Assembly (NCBI RefSeq): GCF_014647495.1
Contig: NZ_BMPH01000020.1
Span: 1-47,689 of the forward strand
Origin: Glutamicibacter protophormiae
Lineage (GTDB): Bacteria; Actinomycetota; Actinomycetes; Actinomycetales; Micrococcaceae
Direction of reading: 5' to 3'
DNA: 47,689 bases
Shown here: piece by piece, positions 15,940 through 24,648 of the stretch
How positions within the stretch are numbered: position 1 is the stretch's first letter
Layout: each line of letters begins with the position of its first letter
Made by a program: the position numbers and the translations under genes
The notes under the pieces: model-generated
The model's input: only the letters and a program-made list of their open reading frames with translations
Told to the model about the DNA's origin: nothing
Database searches by the model: none

Positions 15940-16164
15940 TTAAGGCTTATCCACGGGCAGTTGCTCCTGTTGGTCTACGTTGAGCAAATAGGAAAGATTC
16001 GGCAGCTCGCCTTTTCCTTGCTCCAAAAGAACAGTGATCAAACTATCGAGGTAGAGAGATGCGCTCATGCCGCTGGTCTTGGCCGCGCGAGTGACTGCCT
16101 CACGACTCTCAGGTGCCACACGGCCCTGTAGGAGCACCGTGGGTGCATTGTCTTCTCTCCGCAT
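15940..16164 (-). CDS. Small ribbon-helix-helix-like protein
   Basis: A 74-residue protein from the ATG at 16164, preceded by GAAGG; starts at 16170 and 16242 are less well placed. TVLLQGRVAPESREAVTRAAKTSGMSASLYLDSLITVLLEQ has the strand-helix-turn-helix pattern of CopG/Arc-type regulators and mobile-element accessory proteins. It sits between the replication leader and the conjugation genes, with the large inverted repeat at 16225-16264 upstream. It could control rep, the transfer genes or itself. The assignment rests on pattern only. Confidence 0.6.
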   Translation of the reverse strand: MRREDNAPTVLLQGRVAPESREAVTRAAKTSGMSASLYLDSLITVLLEQGKGELPNLSYLLNVDQQEQLPVDKP

Positions 16165-16224
16165 TCTCATACCTTCAACATATACCGTATGCATGCACAA
16201 CGAAAGTTTTTTATTCGCGTGTCG

Positions 16225-16264
16225 GAAAATTCTGTACCGCATATTTCAGCGGTACAGAATTTTC
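16225..16264. terminator. Perfect 16-bp inverted repeat, terminator and possible operator
   Basis: GAAAATTCTGTACCGC is followed, after ATATTTCA, by its exact complement GCGGTACAGAATTTTC. The right arm overlaps the stop of the MinD-like gene, and the T-run after the arm fits a terminator. The site also lies ahead of the RHH gene, so it could be an operator as well. Confidence 0.75.
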
Positions 16265-17768
16265 AAAGACCCCGTGCGACAGCCGCGCCCGCCGCCAGCC
16301 ATGCCCGCTGCGTAGCTGGGCGTAGCGCGTCGTAGCGCAGAATACCGTCCACCATCGCCGGATCAAACGGAATGCTTGCCACATCGCGGGCTAGGGTTTT
16401 GTAACCGTCTGCGACGCGCTGTACGTCGGCGGCGGTGGCTTTGGAATCAGCTTGGGTTACCACGGCTACGGCGTTGTGTGCCAGGGCGTGGGCCTTGTCG
16501 TTCTGCTGCGCGAGCGCTTCCAGCAGCAGTGCCCCGGCTTCGGCGTGGTCATCCCGGGTCGTGGTAGCCACGACGAGCTGATCGGTGTGGTCGATCATGC
16601 GCCGCCACATCGGATCTGACTCGTCGTTTCCCGAGTCAATGAAGATCAGCCGGTAATACTTGGAGGCCACCCGGTGGATCGCGTCCACGTCGGCTGCGTC
16701 TACGCGTTGGGCGCTGGCCAGCTCCATGGGCTTGGAGCGCAGCACGTCGAACCGGTCGCGGGTCTGGTGGTGCACGAAATGGGCGAGGTCTGCCGATTGT
16801 GCTCCGGTGCCTAAGAGTTTTTCGGATTCGGGCAGCAGCTCCAACAAGGTCGCTTCGTGCGGGCCTTGTTCGGTGCGCCAGCCCAGGGTGCCTCGGGTCT
16901 GGTTGTTATCCCAGGCCAGCACCCCGGCTCCACCGTAGCGGGCGAAGATCGCACTGAGCAACACCGTGGTCGGGGTTTTCCCGGCTCCGCCTTTGCCGTT
17001 CACAATGGCGATGGTGCGTGGCCCTGGCCAGTGCTGGCTCACCGCTTGCACATCGGCGCGTTCGGCACGTTCGGCCTCGCTGGGTGCCATGCGGATACCG
17101 AGGCGGGTCATGGCGCCGCGCCAGCCTTGGGTGGCGGGTTCTTCGACTTGTTCCTGGGTGAGGAAGCTTTGGCGGGCTTCGCGCCGGGTCGCTGGTGCTT
17201 CGTCCGGCGCGGGAACGGTGTGGGACTGGGATTTCTGGACAAACGGGTTCGGCTGCTGGGCTTTGGCAGTTGCACTAGATGGGCCGGCGGGGACCGGTGT
17301 GGCGCTCTGGGACTTGTCGGCAGCTTGGACAGGTTCCATCGCTGGTTCCTCCGGTTCGGGTGCAGTTTCTGTGATGGCGGGCGGCTCGGGCGCTGCGGCG
17401 GTGGATTCTTCGCTCATTGCTGGTTCTTCGATGACAGCCGTTTCAGCGTTGGCCACGTGCGTGACCGGACTATCGACACGGCGGCGGCGCGCGGCGGGCT
17501 TGTCACTGCTGGCCGGTGGGGTGGTGGTGTCTGGTTCCACGGTGCCATCGGGGTGGACTTTGACGGGCCAGGAGCCTTGGTCATCGTGCATCACTGCGCG
17601 CACGGCCGTACCGCGTTTGGTGGCGTGTTTGCTGACTAGTTCCACGGTTTGTGCTCGGGCGGCAGCTTCACTGGTTGCGGTGAACTCGTGGGTGGTGCCC
17701 TGGATGGTCACGGTGGCGGTGCCGTCTTTGGTGACGGTCGCTTCGATAAGTTCTTCGGTGGTGCTCAT
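16263..17768 (-). CDS. MinD/ParA-like ATPase of the conjugation cluster
   Basis: A 501-residue protein. The first 230 residues are an acidic, proline-rich, low-complexity region. The rest is a P-loop ATPase with Walker A NGKGGAGKT near 257-265 and a Walker B region YRLIFIDSGND. The MinD-like family positions protein complexes by ATP-driven membrane or DNA association. Its place as the last gene of the leftward conjugation block suggests a role in placing the transfer apparatus, by analogy with similar ATPases in actinobacterial transfer and secretion loci. The substrate is unknown. The 3-prime end overlaps the inverted repeat at 16225-16264. Confidence 0.75.
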   Translation of the reverse strand: MSTTEELIEATVTKDGTATVTIQGTTHEFTATSEAAARAQTVELVSKHATKRGTAVRAVMHDDQGSWPVKVHPDGTVEPDTTTPPASSDKPAARRRRVDSPVTHVANAETAVIEEPAMSEESTAAAPEPPAITETAPEPEEPAMEPVQAADKSQSATPVPAGPSSATAKAQQPNPFVQKSQSHTVPAPDEAPATRREARQSFLTQEQVEEPATQGWRGAMTRLGIRMAPSEAERAERADVQAVSQHWPGPRTIAIVNGKGGAGKTPTTVLLSAIFARYGGAGVLAWDNNQTRGTLGWRTEQGPHEATLLELLPESEKLLGTGAQSADLAHFVHHQTRDRFDVLRSKPMELASAQRVDAADVDAIHRVASKYYRLIFIDSGNDESDPMWRRMIDHTDQLVVATTTRDDHAEAGALLLEALAQQNDKAHALAHNAVAVVTQADSKATAADVQRVADGYKTLARDVASIPFDPAMVDGILRYDALRPATQRAWLAAGAAVARGL

Positions 17769-17835
17769 GGTGTACTCGCTTTCTTCACACTGGGATAGCT
17801 CTGTAGGCGATACGGCTCAGACGGTGGGGTGCTGG

Positions 17836-18414
17836 TTAGCGGACGGAGGAAACGTAGTCGCGGATCTTGTACGGTTCGGTGTCGGTGAAGGTGAAGAAGA
17901 ACGTTTGCTTCCCTTCCCCGGCCCAGGATTCCCCGTCCTTGGTGACCCATTGCCACGTGGCGGTGACGGCGATGGTGTTTTGCTCGTGGTGCTCTGTCAT
18001 CAGCTTCACCGTGGGTTTGCTGGTGGCCTTCTTTTCGGCGGCGGTTAGCCATTCAACGCCGGTCGCGGGCCGTTCGGGGGCGATGACTTCCTTGGCCCGT
18101 TCGGGAGTCATGAGTGGGCGGGCGCGCAGCTCGGCGGCGGTGCGGTTGAAGTCCTTGGTGGGGTTCCAGGTGGTCATGATTGTGGCCGCTTGCTTGGCCA
18201 GCTCGACCTTGGCCGGATCTTCGGTGGCTTGGCCCTGGGAATGACTGCTCTCGTTGCCGCTGCTGCTGGGTGCTGGGGCGGTAGGGCTGGCCATGGTTGG
18301 GGTGACGGTCGATGCGTTGCTGGTTACCGTCTCGGTGCTGGCCGGCGTGCAGCCGGCTACTCCCGTGACGAGTCCTGCGGCCAGTGCCAGGGTGAGGATC
18401 TTGGGGTGTTTCAT
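17836..18414 (-). CDS. Conjugation-associated lipoprotein
   Basis: A 192-residue lipoprotein: MKHPKILTLALAAGLVTGVAGC ends in the lipobox VAGC. A Ser/Thr/Pro-rich linker of about 45 residues would span the cell wall, followed by a globular domain with the pattern of an NTF2-like or VirB8-like fold (AATIMTTWNPTKDFN, TWQWVTKDGESWAGEGKQTFFFTF). The start overlaps the stop of the upstream transglycosylase gene by four bases, so the two are co-translated. A role as a scaffold of the transfer channel on the outer face of the membrane is likely but inferred. Confidence 0.72.
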   Translation of the reverse strand: MKHPKILTLALAAGLVTGVAGCTPASTETVTSNASTVTPTMASPTAPAPSSSGNESSHSQGQATEDPAKVELAKQAATIMTTWNPTKDFNRTAAELRARPLMTPERAKEVIAPERPATGVEWLTAAEKKATSKPTVKLMTEHHEQNTIAVTATWQWVTKDGESWAGEGKQTFFFTFTDTEPYKIRDYVSSVR

Positions 18415-19547
18415 TGGATGTTCACCTTTTGCTGTCGAAGGATCGGGATCGGGTCATAGGTTTTGCCGTTGTTGATCGCTGGCCGGTCAAACACACTGGT
18501 TTTCGGGTCGTTGATCTGGAAATGCACGTGGATGCCACTGGAATTACCGGTCGCGCCCGGTTTGCCCAGTGGGGTGCCTTTCTCTACGACGTCGCCGGTT
18601 TTCACCAGCAGCGAGTGATCTTGTGCTTCGTGGAACTCAAAGACCAGATACGGAGCTTCGGTCATCTGAGCGAAAATGTAATTGCCATATTCCCCATACA
18701 GTTGATCTGGTGATCCTACAGAGACGTAGGTGATTTTCATGTCGGTGGGAGCGTAGAAGTAGGGTTCAGATCCGCCCAGGTCGATGCCCTCGTGATACAT
18801 CAAGAACGGCTTTCCTGCGCAGTTGCCGATGGGACAGGTACGCTGCCCGAAGCCTGAGGTGAGATAAGAGTTCGGGTAAGGGTGCGCCCATTCATCCGTG
18901 GACAGGTCGCCAAAGTCGAAGCCGCCGGGGGCTTCGCAGGTGGAGGAATAGTCCATCTGGGCGTTGTCCATGATGATTTCGACGTAGTGTTCGGTTTCGT
19001 CAAAGGGCGGGATGCCGCCGTATTTTTGGACGTTGCCGGCTCCGGCGTTGTAGGCGGCGAGGGTGAGCTGGATTTTCTCCTGCTCATTACTTGCCAGCTT
19101 GGCGACTTGTCCGGCGAGGTGCTTCATGTAGCGGCCTTGGGCATCCAGTCCGGCGAACGGGTCGAAAGGATCTTTCCCGTTGCCCCATTCGCCCCAGGTT
19201 CCTGGCATGAACTGCGCGATGCCGCGTGCCCCGACCGGGGACACAGCCTTGGCGTTCCACCCGGATTCTTGGTTAATCTGTGCGGCAATGATCCCTACCG
19301 GCAGTCCTGCGCTCTGCGCGGATTGCTCTACGGCTTCCCGGTACTGCTCCGGGATTTTGACTGTGGGCTTGCCGTCCTTGTCGGCATCCGCGATAGGGGT
19401 TCCCTCGATGACGCACGGCGCATTTGGATCGACTTGCTTCTTGCTCCCGGCACCCAGGAACAGGATGATCGGCGTGATGACCAGTAGAAGCAAAACCCCC
19501 AGGACAGCCAGGATGATTTTGGCTCCGCCGCCTTGTTCTTCGCCCAT
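18411..19547 (-). CDS. Bifunctional SLT lytic transglycosylase and M23 peptidase
   Basis: A 378-residue membrane-anchored cell-wall enzyme. A single hydrophobic segment at about 9-33 is followed by an SLT domain with catalytic Glu94 in INQESGW and the AYNAGAGNV motif. Then comes a lysostaphin-like M23 peptidase with YHEGIDLGG and HVHFQI, the His/Asp set that holds zinc. It is the equivalent of VirB1 and opens peptidoglycan so that the DNA transfer channel can pass. Two-domain forms are typical of Gram-positive conjugation systems. All key residues are present. Confidence 0.88.
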   Translation of the reverse strand: MGEEQGGGAKIILAVLGVLLLLVITPIILFLGAGSKKQVDPNAPCVIEGTPIADADKDGKPTVKIPEQYREAVEQSAQSAGLPVGIIAAQINQESGWNAKAVSPVGARGIAQFMPGTWGEWGNGKDPFDPFAGLDAQGRYMKHLAGQVAKLASNEQEKIQLTLAAYNAGAGNVQKYGGIPPFDETEHYVEIIMDNAQMDYSSTCEAPGGFDFGDLSTDEWAHPYPNSYLTSGFGQRTCPIGNCAGKPFLMYHEGIDLGGSEPYFYAPTDMKITYVSVGSPDQLYGEYGNYIFAQMTEAPYLVFEFHEAQDHSLLVKTGDVVEKGTPLGKPGATGNSSGIHVHFQINDPKTSVFDRPAINNGKTYDPIPILRQQKVNIQ

Positions 19548-19561
19548 AGTCCTGTCCCTCC

Positions 19562-21025
19562 CTACTGGATTTTGTTGGAGCGGTAGACGGTGGTGTTCTC
19601 CAACTGGGTGGCCACCACATATACCGCGTCATCGGTGACCAGCACCGGGGCGGGATCTTCGGCCCGGTAGTTCGCCCAGGACTTCGGCTCGGCCTCCGGT
19701 GCGGCGAGGTTCAGGGTGGCCGGCCCGTTGTTCGTGTTCGCGTAGATCAGGTTGCCGTGGATCGCGGACAGATCTGCCGAGGGTAGATCCACTAGAGCAC
19801 CGTTGGCCCCATAGCGGATGCCGACCGTTCCGAGGGCGGCGGTTTTCGCGTCCCTGTCCACCAGCAGGGGTTCGGTGGCGGTGGGGATGGTGCGCGGTGT
19901 GCCGCTGAACAGCAGACTTCCGGTGGTGGTGTCCAGAACACCCATGATGCGTTCGGTGTCATCCCAGGCCAGCAGGGCGTGGGTATCGTCCAGCAGCCAC
20001 ACTCGCACCGGGTATTTCATAGCACCTTTAGGCGCGGTGAATTTCTGCTCGTTCAGGATCGTGCCGGTGTTGTCCAGGGTGTAGATGGTGGTGGCGCTGA
20101 TCGTGGTGATCGTTCCATCGGCGGCTACGTCCAGCACGGTGGAGCCGGGTGGGATCATCACCTCATGCAACGTGCCGGCCGGATCAGGTACCCGGATATA
20201 CCAATCCCCCAGGTCGATGTAGGGAATGTGGGTGTCGGTGCGCGCCGTTTGCCCTGGTTCCAAAGCGATGCTGGTTGGTGCCACGCTCGGGGTGTCGTAG
20301 GGCATGTCTACCGGCCAGAGGCGCAACTCGTTGCGCTCTGCGGCCGCATAGATGGGATTGCCGGCCCAGATGCCTTGGTGCATGGAGGCCAGATCTTCGG
20401 GGGCTTTGTCTCCACGCCAGACCGGCTGGCCCGTGGCCGGGGTACGCCCGGTGACGGTGCCCTCAGGATCAGCGGTCAGCAATCGGTCGGGGCTGATCAG
20501 GTTGACGGTGGCCCCCTCCCGGGTGGGGTGGCTCCACGCGGCCGTCACTTCGTGTTGTGGCGGGGGCGCGGCCGGCAACGTGGCCCCAACCCCTTGCGGG
20601 GTGTAGGCCGGGACGGTCGCGGCAGGTTGGTTCGCGACGACCACGGCGGTGCCGATGCCGCCGAGGGTGAGCACCGTAAGGGTGCTCACCCCAGCGATCA
20701 TCAGGCGCTTGGTGCGGCGCTGCCGGCGGGCTGTAGCCGCAAGTTCAGCTTCTTGCTGTTCGGTGAGGTCAAGGACTTCGCCGGTGGCAGCGACAATCAT
20801 GTCCCAGGTTTGGCCGGTCGAAGCGTCGATAGCTCGTACCCGCACCACGCCGAGGTGGTGGTTAGCGAGTTTGGCGATAATCGCATTTTTGCCCGCCTCG
20901 ATGAAATCTTCCTCATCGAGTACGGGTACCTGCGCCCCGTCTAAGGTCAGCGTCTGGCGGTCTTCGCTGATTTGCAGCGTATAGACCGGGAACGCGGGAA
21001 CTTTCTGGGGATCGATTATCGTCAT
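19562..21025 (-). CDS. Membrane-anchored beta-propeller-like protein of the transfer cluster
   Basis: A 487-residue protein with a cytoplasmic N-terminal domain of about 105 residues, one membrane helix (LMIAGVSTLTVLTLGGIGTAVVVA, about 109-132), a proline-rich spacer and a long outer domain. The outer part has repeated short beta motifs with AWDDTERIMGVLDTTTGSLLF and similar blade-like units, suggesting a quinoprotein-like propeller. It is 14 bases upstream of the SLT-M23 gene in the same operon. A surface or channel-scaffold role is inferred from topology and position; no catalytic motif is visible. Confidence 0.65.
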   Translation of the reverse strand: MTIIDPQKVPAFPVYTLQISEDRQTLTLDGAQVPVLDEEDFIEAGKNAIIAKLANHHLGVVRVRAIDASTGQTWDMIVAATGEVLDLTEQQEAELAATARRQRRTKRLMIAGVSTLTVLTLGGIGTAVVVANQPAATVPAYTPQGVGATLPAAPPPQHEVTAAWSHPTREGATVNLISPDRLLTADPEGTVTGRTPATGQPVWRGDKAPEDLASMHQGIWAGNPIYAAAERNELRLWPVDMPYDTPSVAPTSIALEPGQTARTDTHIPYIDLGDWYIRVPDPAGTLHEVMIPPGSTVLDVAADGTITTISATTIYTLDNTGTILNEQKFTAPKGAMKYPVRVWLLDDTHALLAWDDTERIMGVLDTTTGSLLFSGTPRTIPTATEPLLVDRDAKTAALGTVGIRYGANGALVDLPSADLSAIHGNLIYANTNNGPATLNLAAPEAEPKSWANYRAEDPAPVLVTDDAVYVVATQLENTTVYRSNKIQ

Positions 21026-21052
21026 TTAACTCACTACCCGTAACTTCCTGGG

Positions 21053-21271
21053 TTAGTCGGCGGCTTCATCACTTTTCAGCAAGAAATCTCGAATGTCTTT
21101 TTTCCGGTACCTACGCACGCGGGAGCCAATGGATACCGATTTGAGTCCATACTCTCGGTTCCATTTCAGAACGGTCTGCGCTTTCACACGCATCACGTCT
21201 GCGATCTCTTCGGTCGTTGCCCATTCCGGCAAATCTGCGATGAGATCCTCAACGGCTTCTGGATCGTTCAT
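21053..21271 (-). CDS. Excisionase-like winged HTH regulator
   Basis: A 72-residue protein from the ATG at 21271 (MNDPEAVEDLIADLP); a longer frame from 21397 has an unlikely N-terminus. WATTEEIADVMRVKAQTVLKWNREYGLKSVSIGSRVRRYRKKDIRDFL is the standard MerR/excisionase-type DNA-binding domain: helix-turn-helix, a basic wing, then a helix. It is transcribed leftward at the head of one transfer block and divergently from the other (starting at 21464), so it probably controls both. The intervening 190 bases are AT-rich, as expected for two promoters. Confidence 0.75.
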   Translation of the reverse strand: MNDPEAVEDLIADLPEWATTEEIADVMRVKAQTVLKWNREYGLKSVSIGSRVRRYRKKDIRDFLLKSDEAAD

Positions 21272-21463
21272 GGTCACACTCCAAATGTGTATGAATGTGA
21301 AATCCATGTCAACCATATTACCCAAATTAACCATACAAAGGGCTAACTTTGAAATACCCCAATAATATTTAGGTAACACTATTGACAGTGACTTCACTGC
21401 GAGTTTATACTAAATGATAGATCAACCCTTTCGTGCTGATCACTCTACTAAGGAGAGCGCACT

Positions 21464-22081
21464 ATGTCAGCCGTGTCGAATCCTTTTGCCCCTTCCAAAA
21501 AGAAGGTGACGCAAAATGACGCTTTCGACATCCGAGATGAGATTATGGGCGATGACCTGCTAGTTAGCGGCCCAATGAAACCTGGCTTGTCTCCAATGCT
21601 TGAGGCTCCAGGTGAAGCTTGGGCTGTTAGCGACGTTGGCCCATTTGAAGGTCTTGCCGTCATGGGCCTACACGGTGGAGCTGGTGCCACCACAGTGGCC
21701 GCGCTCTTAGGTGACGGTGCGGCAGAGGTTGGTCAATCCTGGCCCGTTTCACAGAACGCCTGGACTGGCAGCGCGTGGCCTATCCCGGTGATTGCGGTGG
21801 CTCGCACCGATCACCACGGGTTGGCCGTTGCGGATCGGTTCATCCGTTCCTGGGCCAACGGGCAACTGACCGGTTCCCAGCTTTCGGCTTTGGTGCTGAT
21901 CGAGGCGGGGCCACGCACCAGTGATGCCCGGAAGAAAGCGACTAAACGCCTCTTGCGGATGGTGCCCCGGGGCACCCATATCCCGTGGATGGATTCCTGG
22001 TTGGATGCCCCACCTGATCCTGCCCGGTTGCCTGGGCGGATCAAACGAATCATCAAACTTCTCAACACTCCCACCCCATAG
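21464..22081 (+). CDS. DUF6668-like protein with a degenerate P-loop
   Basis: A 205-residue protein, first in the rightward transfer operon, with an AGGAGAG ribosome site. LHGGAGATTVAALLG resembles a Walker A region but lacks the lysine, so ATP binding is doubtful. A later segment (ALVLIEAGPRTSDARKK) lies where a Walker B would be, followed by a basic C-terminus. Proteins of this kind are regular members of actinobacterial conjugation clusters. The role is unknown; it may be an inactive relative of the MinD-like ATPase. Confidence 0.6.
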   Translation: MSAVSNPFAPSKKKVTQNDAFDIRDEIMGDDLLVSGPMKPGLSPMLEAPGEAWAVSDVGPFEGLAVMGLHGGAGATTVAALLGDGAAEVGQSWPVSQNAWTGSAWPIPVIAVARTDHHGLAVADRFIRSWANGQLTGSQLSALVLIEAGPRTSDARKKATKRLLRMVPRGTHIPWMDSWLDAPPDPARLPGRIKRIIKLLNTPTP

Positions 22082-22093
22082 AAAGGCACACCC

Positions 22094-22375
22094 ATGTTGT
22101 TGCAAGCTCTGGCGTTCGGTATCGACCTCGCCGCCACCATCCCTAACCCCACCCCGGAGCAGCCTCCGGGCACCGAAGGGTTCACCACGATCTTGAACTG
22201 GATCGCGTGGGCGGTGATCCTGCTCGGTGTGGCAGGGTTCCTCGCCTCGGCCGGGTTCTTGGCGTTCGCGTCCTTCACCGGACGGGAAATCAATGGCTTC
22301 AAGGGACTGATCATCTCGTTGATCGTCTGCATTCTGGCTATTAGCGCGGGAACGATCATCAACGTCTTCGTCTAA
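22094..22375 (+). CDS. VirB2/TrbC-like two-helix membrane protein (pilin-like)
   Basis: A 93-residue protein with a signal-like N-terminus and two hydrophobic helices (NWIAWAVILLGVAGFLASAGFLAFA and FKGLIISLIVCILAISAGTIINVFV) joined by a short polar loop. This is the layout of VirB2/TrbC subunits that form or line the transfer channel. It begins 12 bases after the preceding gene, after AAAGGCACACCC. Size, topology and place in the operon support the call; sequence similarity is too weak to be sure. Confidence 0.6.
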   Translation: MLLQALAFGIDLAATIPNPTPEQPPGTEGFTTILNWIAWAVILLGVAGFLASAGFLAFASFTGREINGFKGLIISLIVCILAISAGTIINVFV

Positions 22376-22418
22376 GGCCCGTTCGTGAACCGTCAAAGAG
22401 AAAAGAGAGAAGATCCTC

Positions 22419-23129
22419 ATGGCTGAAACTGACCCATTAGGTAAAAACTGGAAACTCTGGGGCGGTATCCTCGCCTTCATCGCTGCGGTAGTGATCCTCG
22501 GGCTCATTTTCTTCCCCCGCACCCCACCGCAGCCAGAAGCCACACCGACCGCGCCGGCGCCTTCGGTGCCGGTCGACACCGCGCCACCTTCGGCATCTCC
22601 TTCGGCTTCGGTTTCCAAGCTGGCCTCTGGGGATTGCCCTGCGTTGAGCACTGATACGTCGTTCCCGAATGATGCTCCTGATACGGAGTGGAAGCGCCAC
22701 CCTGCGGGGATGCTGTTGCCAGTCTCGGCGGAGCATGGGCCGGCGAAGATGGATGGGGAATTTTGGCGCTGCTTTAGTCACACGCCTTCCGGAGCGGTTT
22801 TTGCAGGCTTGACCCTACTTCTCGATATTTCAGGGGCAGGGATCATTGATGCTGCGGCTGAATCACCACAACGGGATGAGCTATTTGAACAGTGGATGTC
22901 TCTGGAACAAACTTCTGAATACCCAGTAATTTCTGGCTACAGGATCATGAATAGCTCTGACGATGCTGCTTCCGTGGAATACATCGGCCCAGCTGGCAAT
23001 CAGTACGTTTCAACCCGCGTAGATCTTTTGTGGGATGACAAGGCAAATGACTGGCGACTAGATCTTTCATCTGGCGAGCCAGCATGGGACGTTACGACTG
23101 ACCCCAGCTCCTACACCGATTTGAAGTAG
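22419..23129 (+). CDS. Single-span transfer protein (possible VirB8-like)
   Basis: A 236-residue protein with a short cytoplasmic N-terminus, one membrane helix (LWGGILAFIAAVVILGLIFF, about 13-32), a Pro/Ala/Ser-rich linker that would cross the cell wall, and an outer domain of about 170 residues. Cysteines in SGDCPALS and FWRCFSH may form a disulfide. It lies in the middle of the transfer operon with the ribosome site AGAGAAAAGAGAGAAG. Other Gram-positive systems have a VirB8/TcpC-like protein with this topology, but no motif makes it certain. Confidence 0.6.
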   Translation: MAETDPLGKNWKLWGGILAFIAAVVILGLIFFPRTPPQPEATPTAPAPSVPVDTAPPSASPSASVSKLASGDCPALSTDTSFPNDAPDTEWKRHPAGMLLPVSAEHGPAKMDGEFWRCFSHTPSGAVFAGLTLLLDISGAGIIDAAAESPQRDELFEQWMSLEQTSEYPVISGYRIMNSSDDAASVEYIGPAGNQYVSTRVDLLWDDKANDWRLDLSSGEPAWDVTTDPSSYTDLK

Positions 23130-23137
23130 GTGCAATC

Positions 23138-24646
23138 GTGGCTAATTCGGAATGCCGCCCATGGGATCTGATCTGCAAAGGCGGCGAGGGTTTAAAGAAC
23201 CTTGCGGATAGTGCGATCACTGATTTCGTGAAGTCGCTCTATGACGGTGCGGTGGCGTTCGTGGCGCAGGTGTCCACCTTCTGGATGGATACCGCCAGCC
23301 CGGATGTGAATAACGCGGCCGTCACGAGCCTTCGTGCAGACATGTCCTGGTACGTCGCAGGGTTCGCCATTCTGGGGTTCTTTATTGGCCTGATCAAACT
23401 GGTCACTTCCCAAGATGTGAAGAACAGTCTGATCGGCTTGGCCACCCCGATTGTGAACCTGATTCTGGCTACGACCGCCTACGCTGTGGGCATTGGCGTG
23501 CTGCTCAAAGCCTCGGATGAGTTCTCCCGGTGGATCGTTGAACGCTCTACCGGTGGGGATGTGGATCTGACCCAGATGCTCACCTCGGGCACCGCGCTGC
23601 TAGCGAGTCCTGGCACGGCTTTTTTGCTGTTCATCTTGTTGCTGCTCGGTGCGGTCATCAATCTGCTGTTCATGTATTTCCGTGACGTGATGTTCCTGAT
23701 CCTCTCGGCATTCATCGTGGTGCTGGCGGCGGGTAGCGGCTCCGAACAGGGCCGGCAAGCGTGGCGTAAAGCCAATGGCTGGCTGGTGGCCCTGTTGCTG
23801 TTTAAACCGGTCGCAGCGGGAATCTACTCGTTGGGGTTCCGCATGTTGGTGCAAGGCAGTGCCCCAGAAGGGGAGGAAGCCACGGTCACTGAGGCGATGC
23901 ACTCCACGCTGATTGCGTTGTTGATCCTGTTGCTGGCGGCGCTGGCGTTGCCGGCCTTGATCAAGTTCATTGTTCCTGCGGCCGGGGTCGGTGCTGGCGC
24001 GTTCTCCGGTGGCGCGGCCTTGGGCGCTGGTGTCACGCTCGCGGCTGGTGCCGCCGTCCTGGCGGGCACTGGTGGTGCAGCGGCTGCGGCCGGTGGTGCT
24101 GGTGCTGCTGCGAGTAGCGGTAGTGGCGCGGCGGCGGCTGGCGGCGGGTCGACCGCTGCGGGTGCTGCCGGCGGCGGTGCCGGGGCCGGTACTGGTGCTG
24201 GCGGGGGTACTGGTGGCGCTTCTGAGTCGGTCAGTGGCGCGGAGGCTGGTTCTTCAGCCTCGGGTGACACCGGTTCCGGGGCCGGATCTAGTTCGGGCAG
24301 CTCATCCGCAGGTGGCAGCACTGGACCGACGGGTTCAGGATCTTCCGGTACCGGTTCCACTGGCACCGGCTCCACCGGTTCCGGTTCGACTTCGTCCGGT
24401 GCCAGTGCAGGAACTGCTGGGGCCAATAATTCCGCTGGCTCTGCTTCCTCTGGTTCCGGTGCCGGCGACGCTGGGAGCGCAAGCCAATCCGCAAATGCAC
24501 CTCAAGAACATGCTCCGTCTACCGGTGGCCCGTCCGGGGCAAAAGCACCCAACAAGCTCAACGAAGCCATGCAGAAAATGGGCGACGTGAAAGGCCTCAC
24601 CAACGGGGCAAATCCCAGCAAGCTCGTAAATGAGGACGGCGAATAA
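23138..24646 (+). CDS. VirB6/TrbL-like polytopic membrane protein
   Basis: A 502-residue protein with five or more membrane helices in the first 320 residues, then a striking C-terminal tract of about 150 residues made almost only of Gly, Ala, Ser and Thr. It ends in a short charged tail (MQKMGDVKGLTNG). The membrane part has the VirB6/TrbL layout, the inner-membrane channel of type IV secretion. The gene starts eight bases after the preceding stop. The low-complexity tract is a repeat-rich region where slippage between plasmid copies would be easy. Confidence 0.75.
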   Translation: MANSECRPWDLICKGGEGLKNLADSAITDFVKSLYDGAVAFVAQVSTFWMDTASPDVNNAAVTSLRADMSWYVAGFAILGFFIGLIKLVTSQDVKNSLIGLATPIVNLILATTAYAVGIGVLLKASDEFSRWIVERSTGGDVDLTQMLTSGTALLASPGTAFLLFILLLLGAVINLLFMYFRDVMFLILSAFIVVLAAGSGSEQGRQAWRKANGWLVALLLFKPVAAGIYSLGFRMLVQGSAPEGEEATVTEAMHSTLIALLILLLAALALPALIKFIVPAAGVGAGAFSGGAALGAGVTLAAGAAVLAGTGGAAAAAGGAGAAASSGSGAAAAGGGSTAAGAAGGGAGAGTGAGGGTGGASESVSGAEAGSSASGDTGSGAGSSSGSSSAGGSTGPTGSGSSGTGSTGTGSTGSGSTSSGASAGTAGANNSAGSASSGSGAGDAGSASQSANAPQEHAPSTGGPSGAKAPNKLNEAMQKMGDVKGLTNGANPSKLVNEDGE

Positions 24647-24648
24647 AC

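Noticed and set aside
23970-24590. Frames inside the Gly/Ser/Ala-rich tract of the VirB6-like gene
   Set aside because: Long frames on both strands come from the low-complexity GC-rich composition of the real gene.
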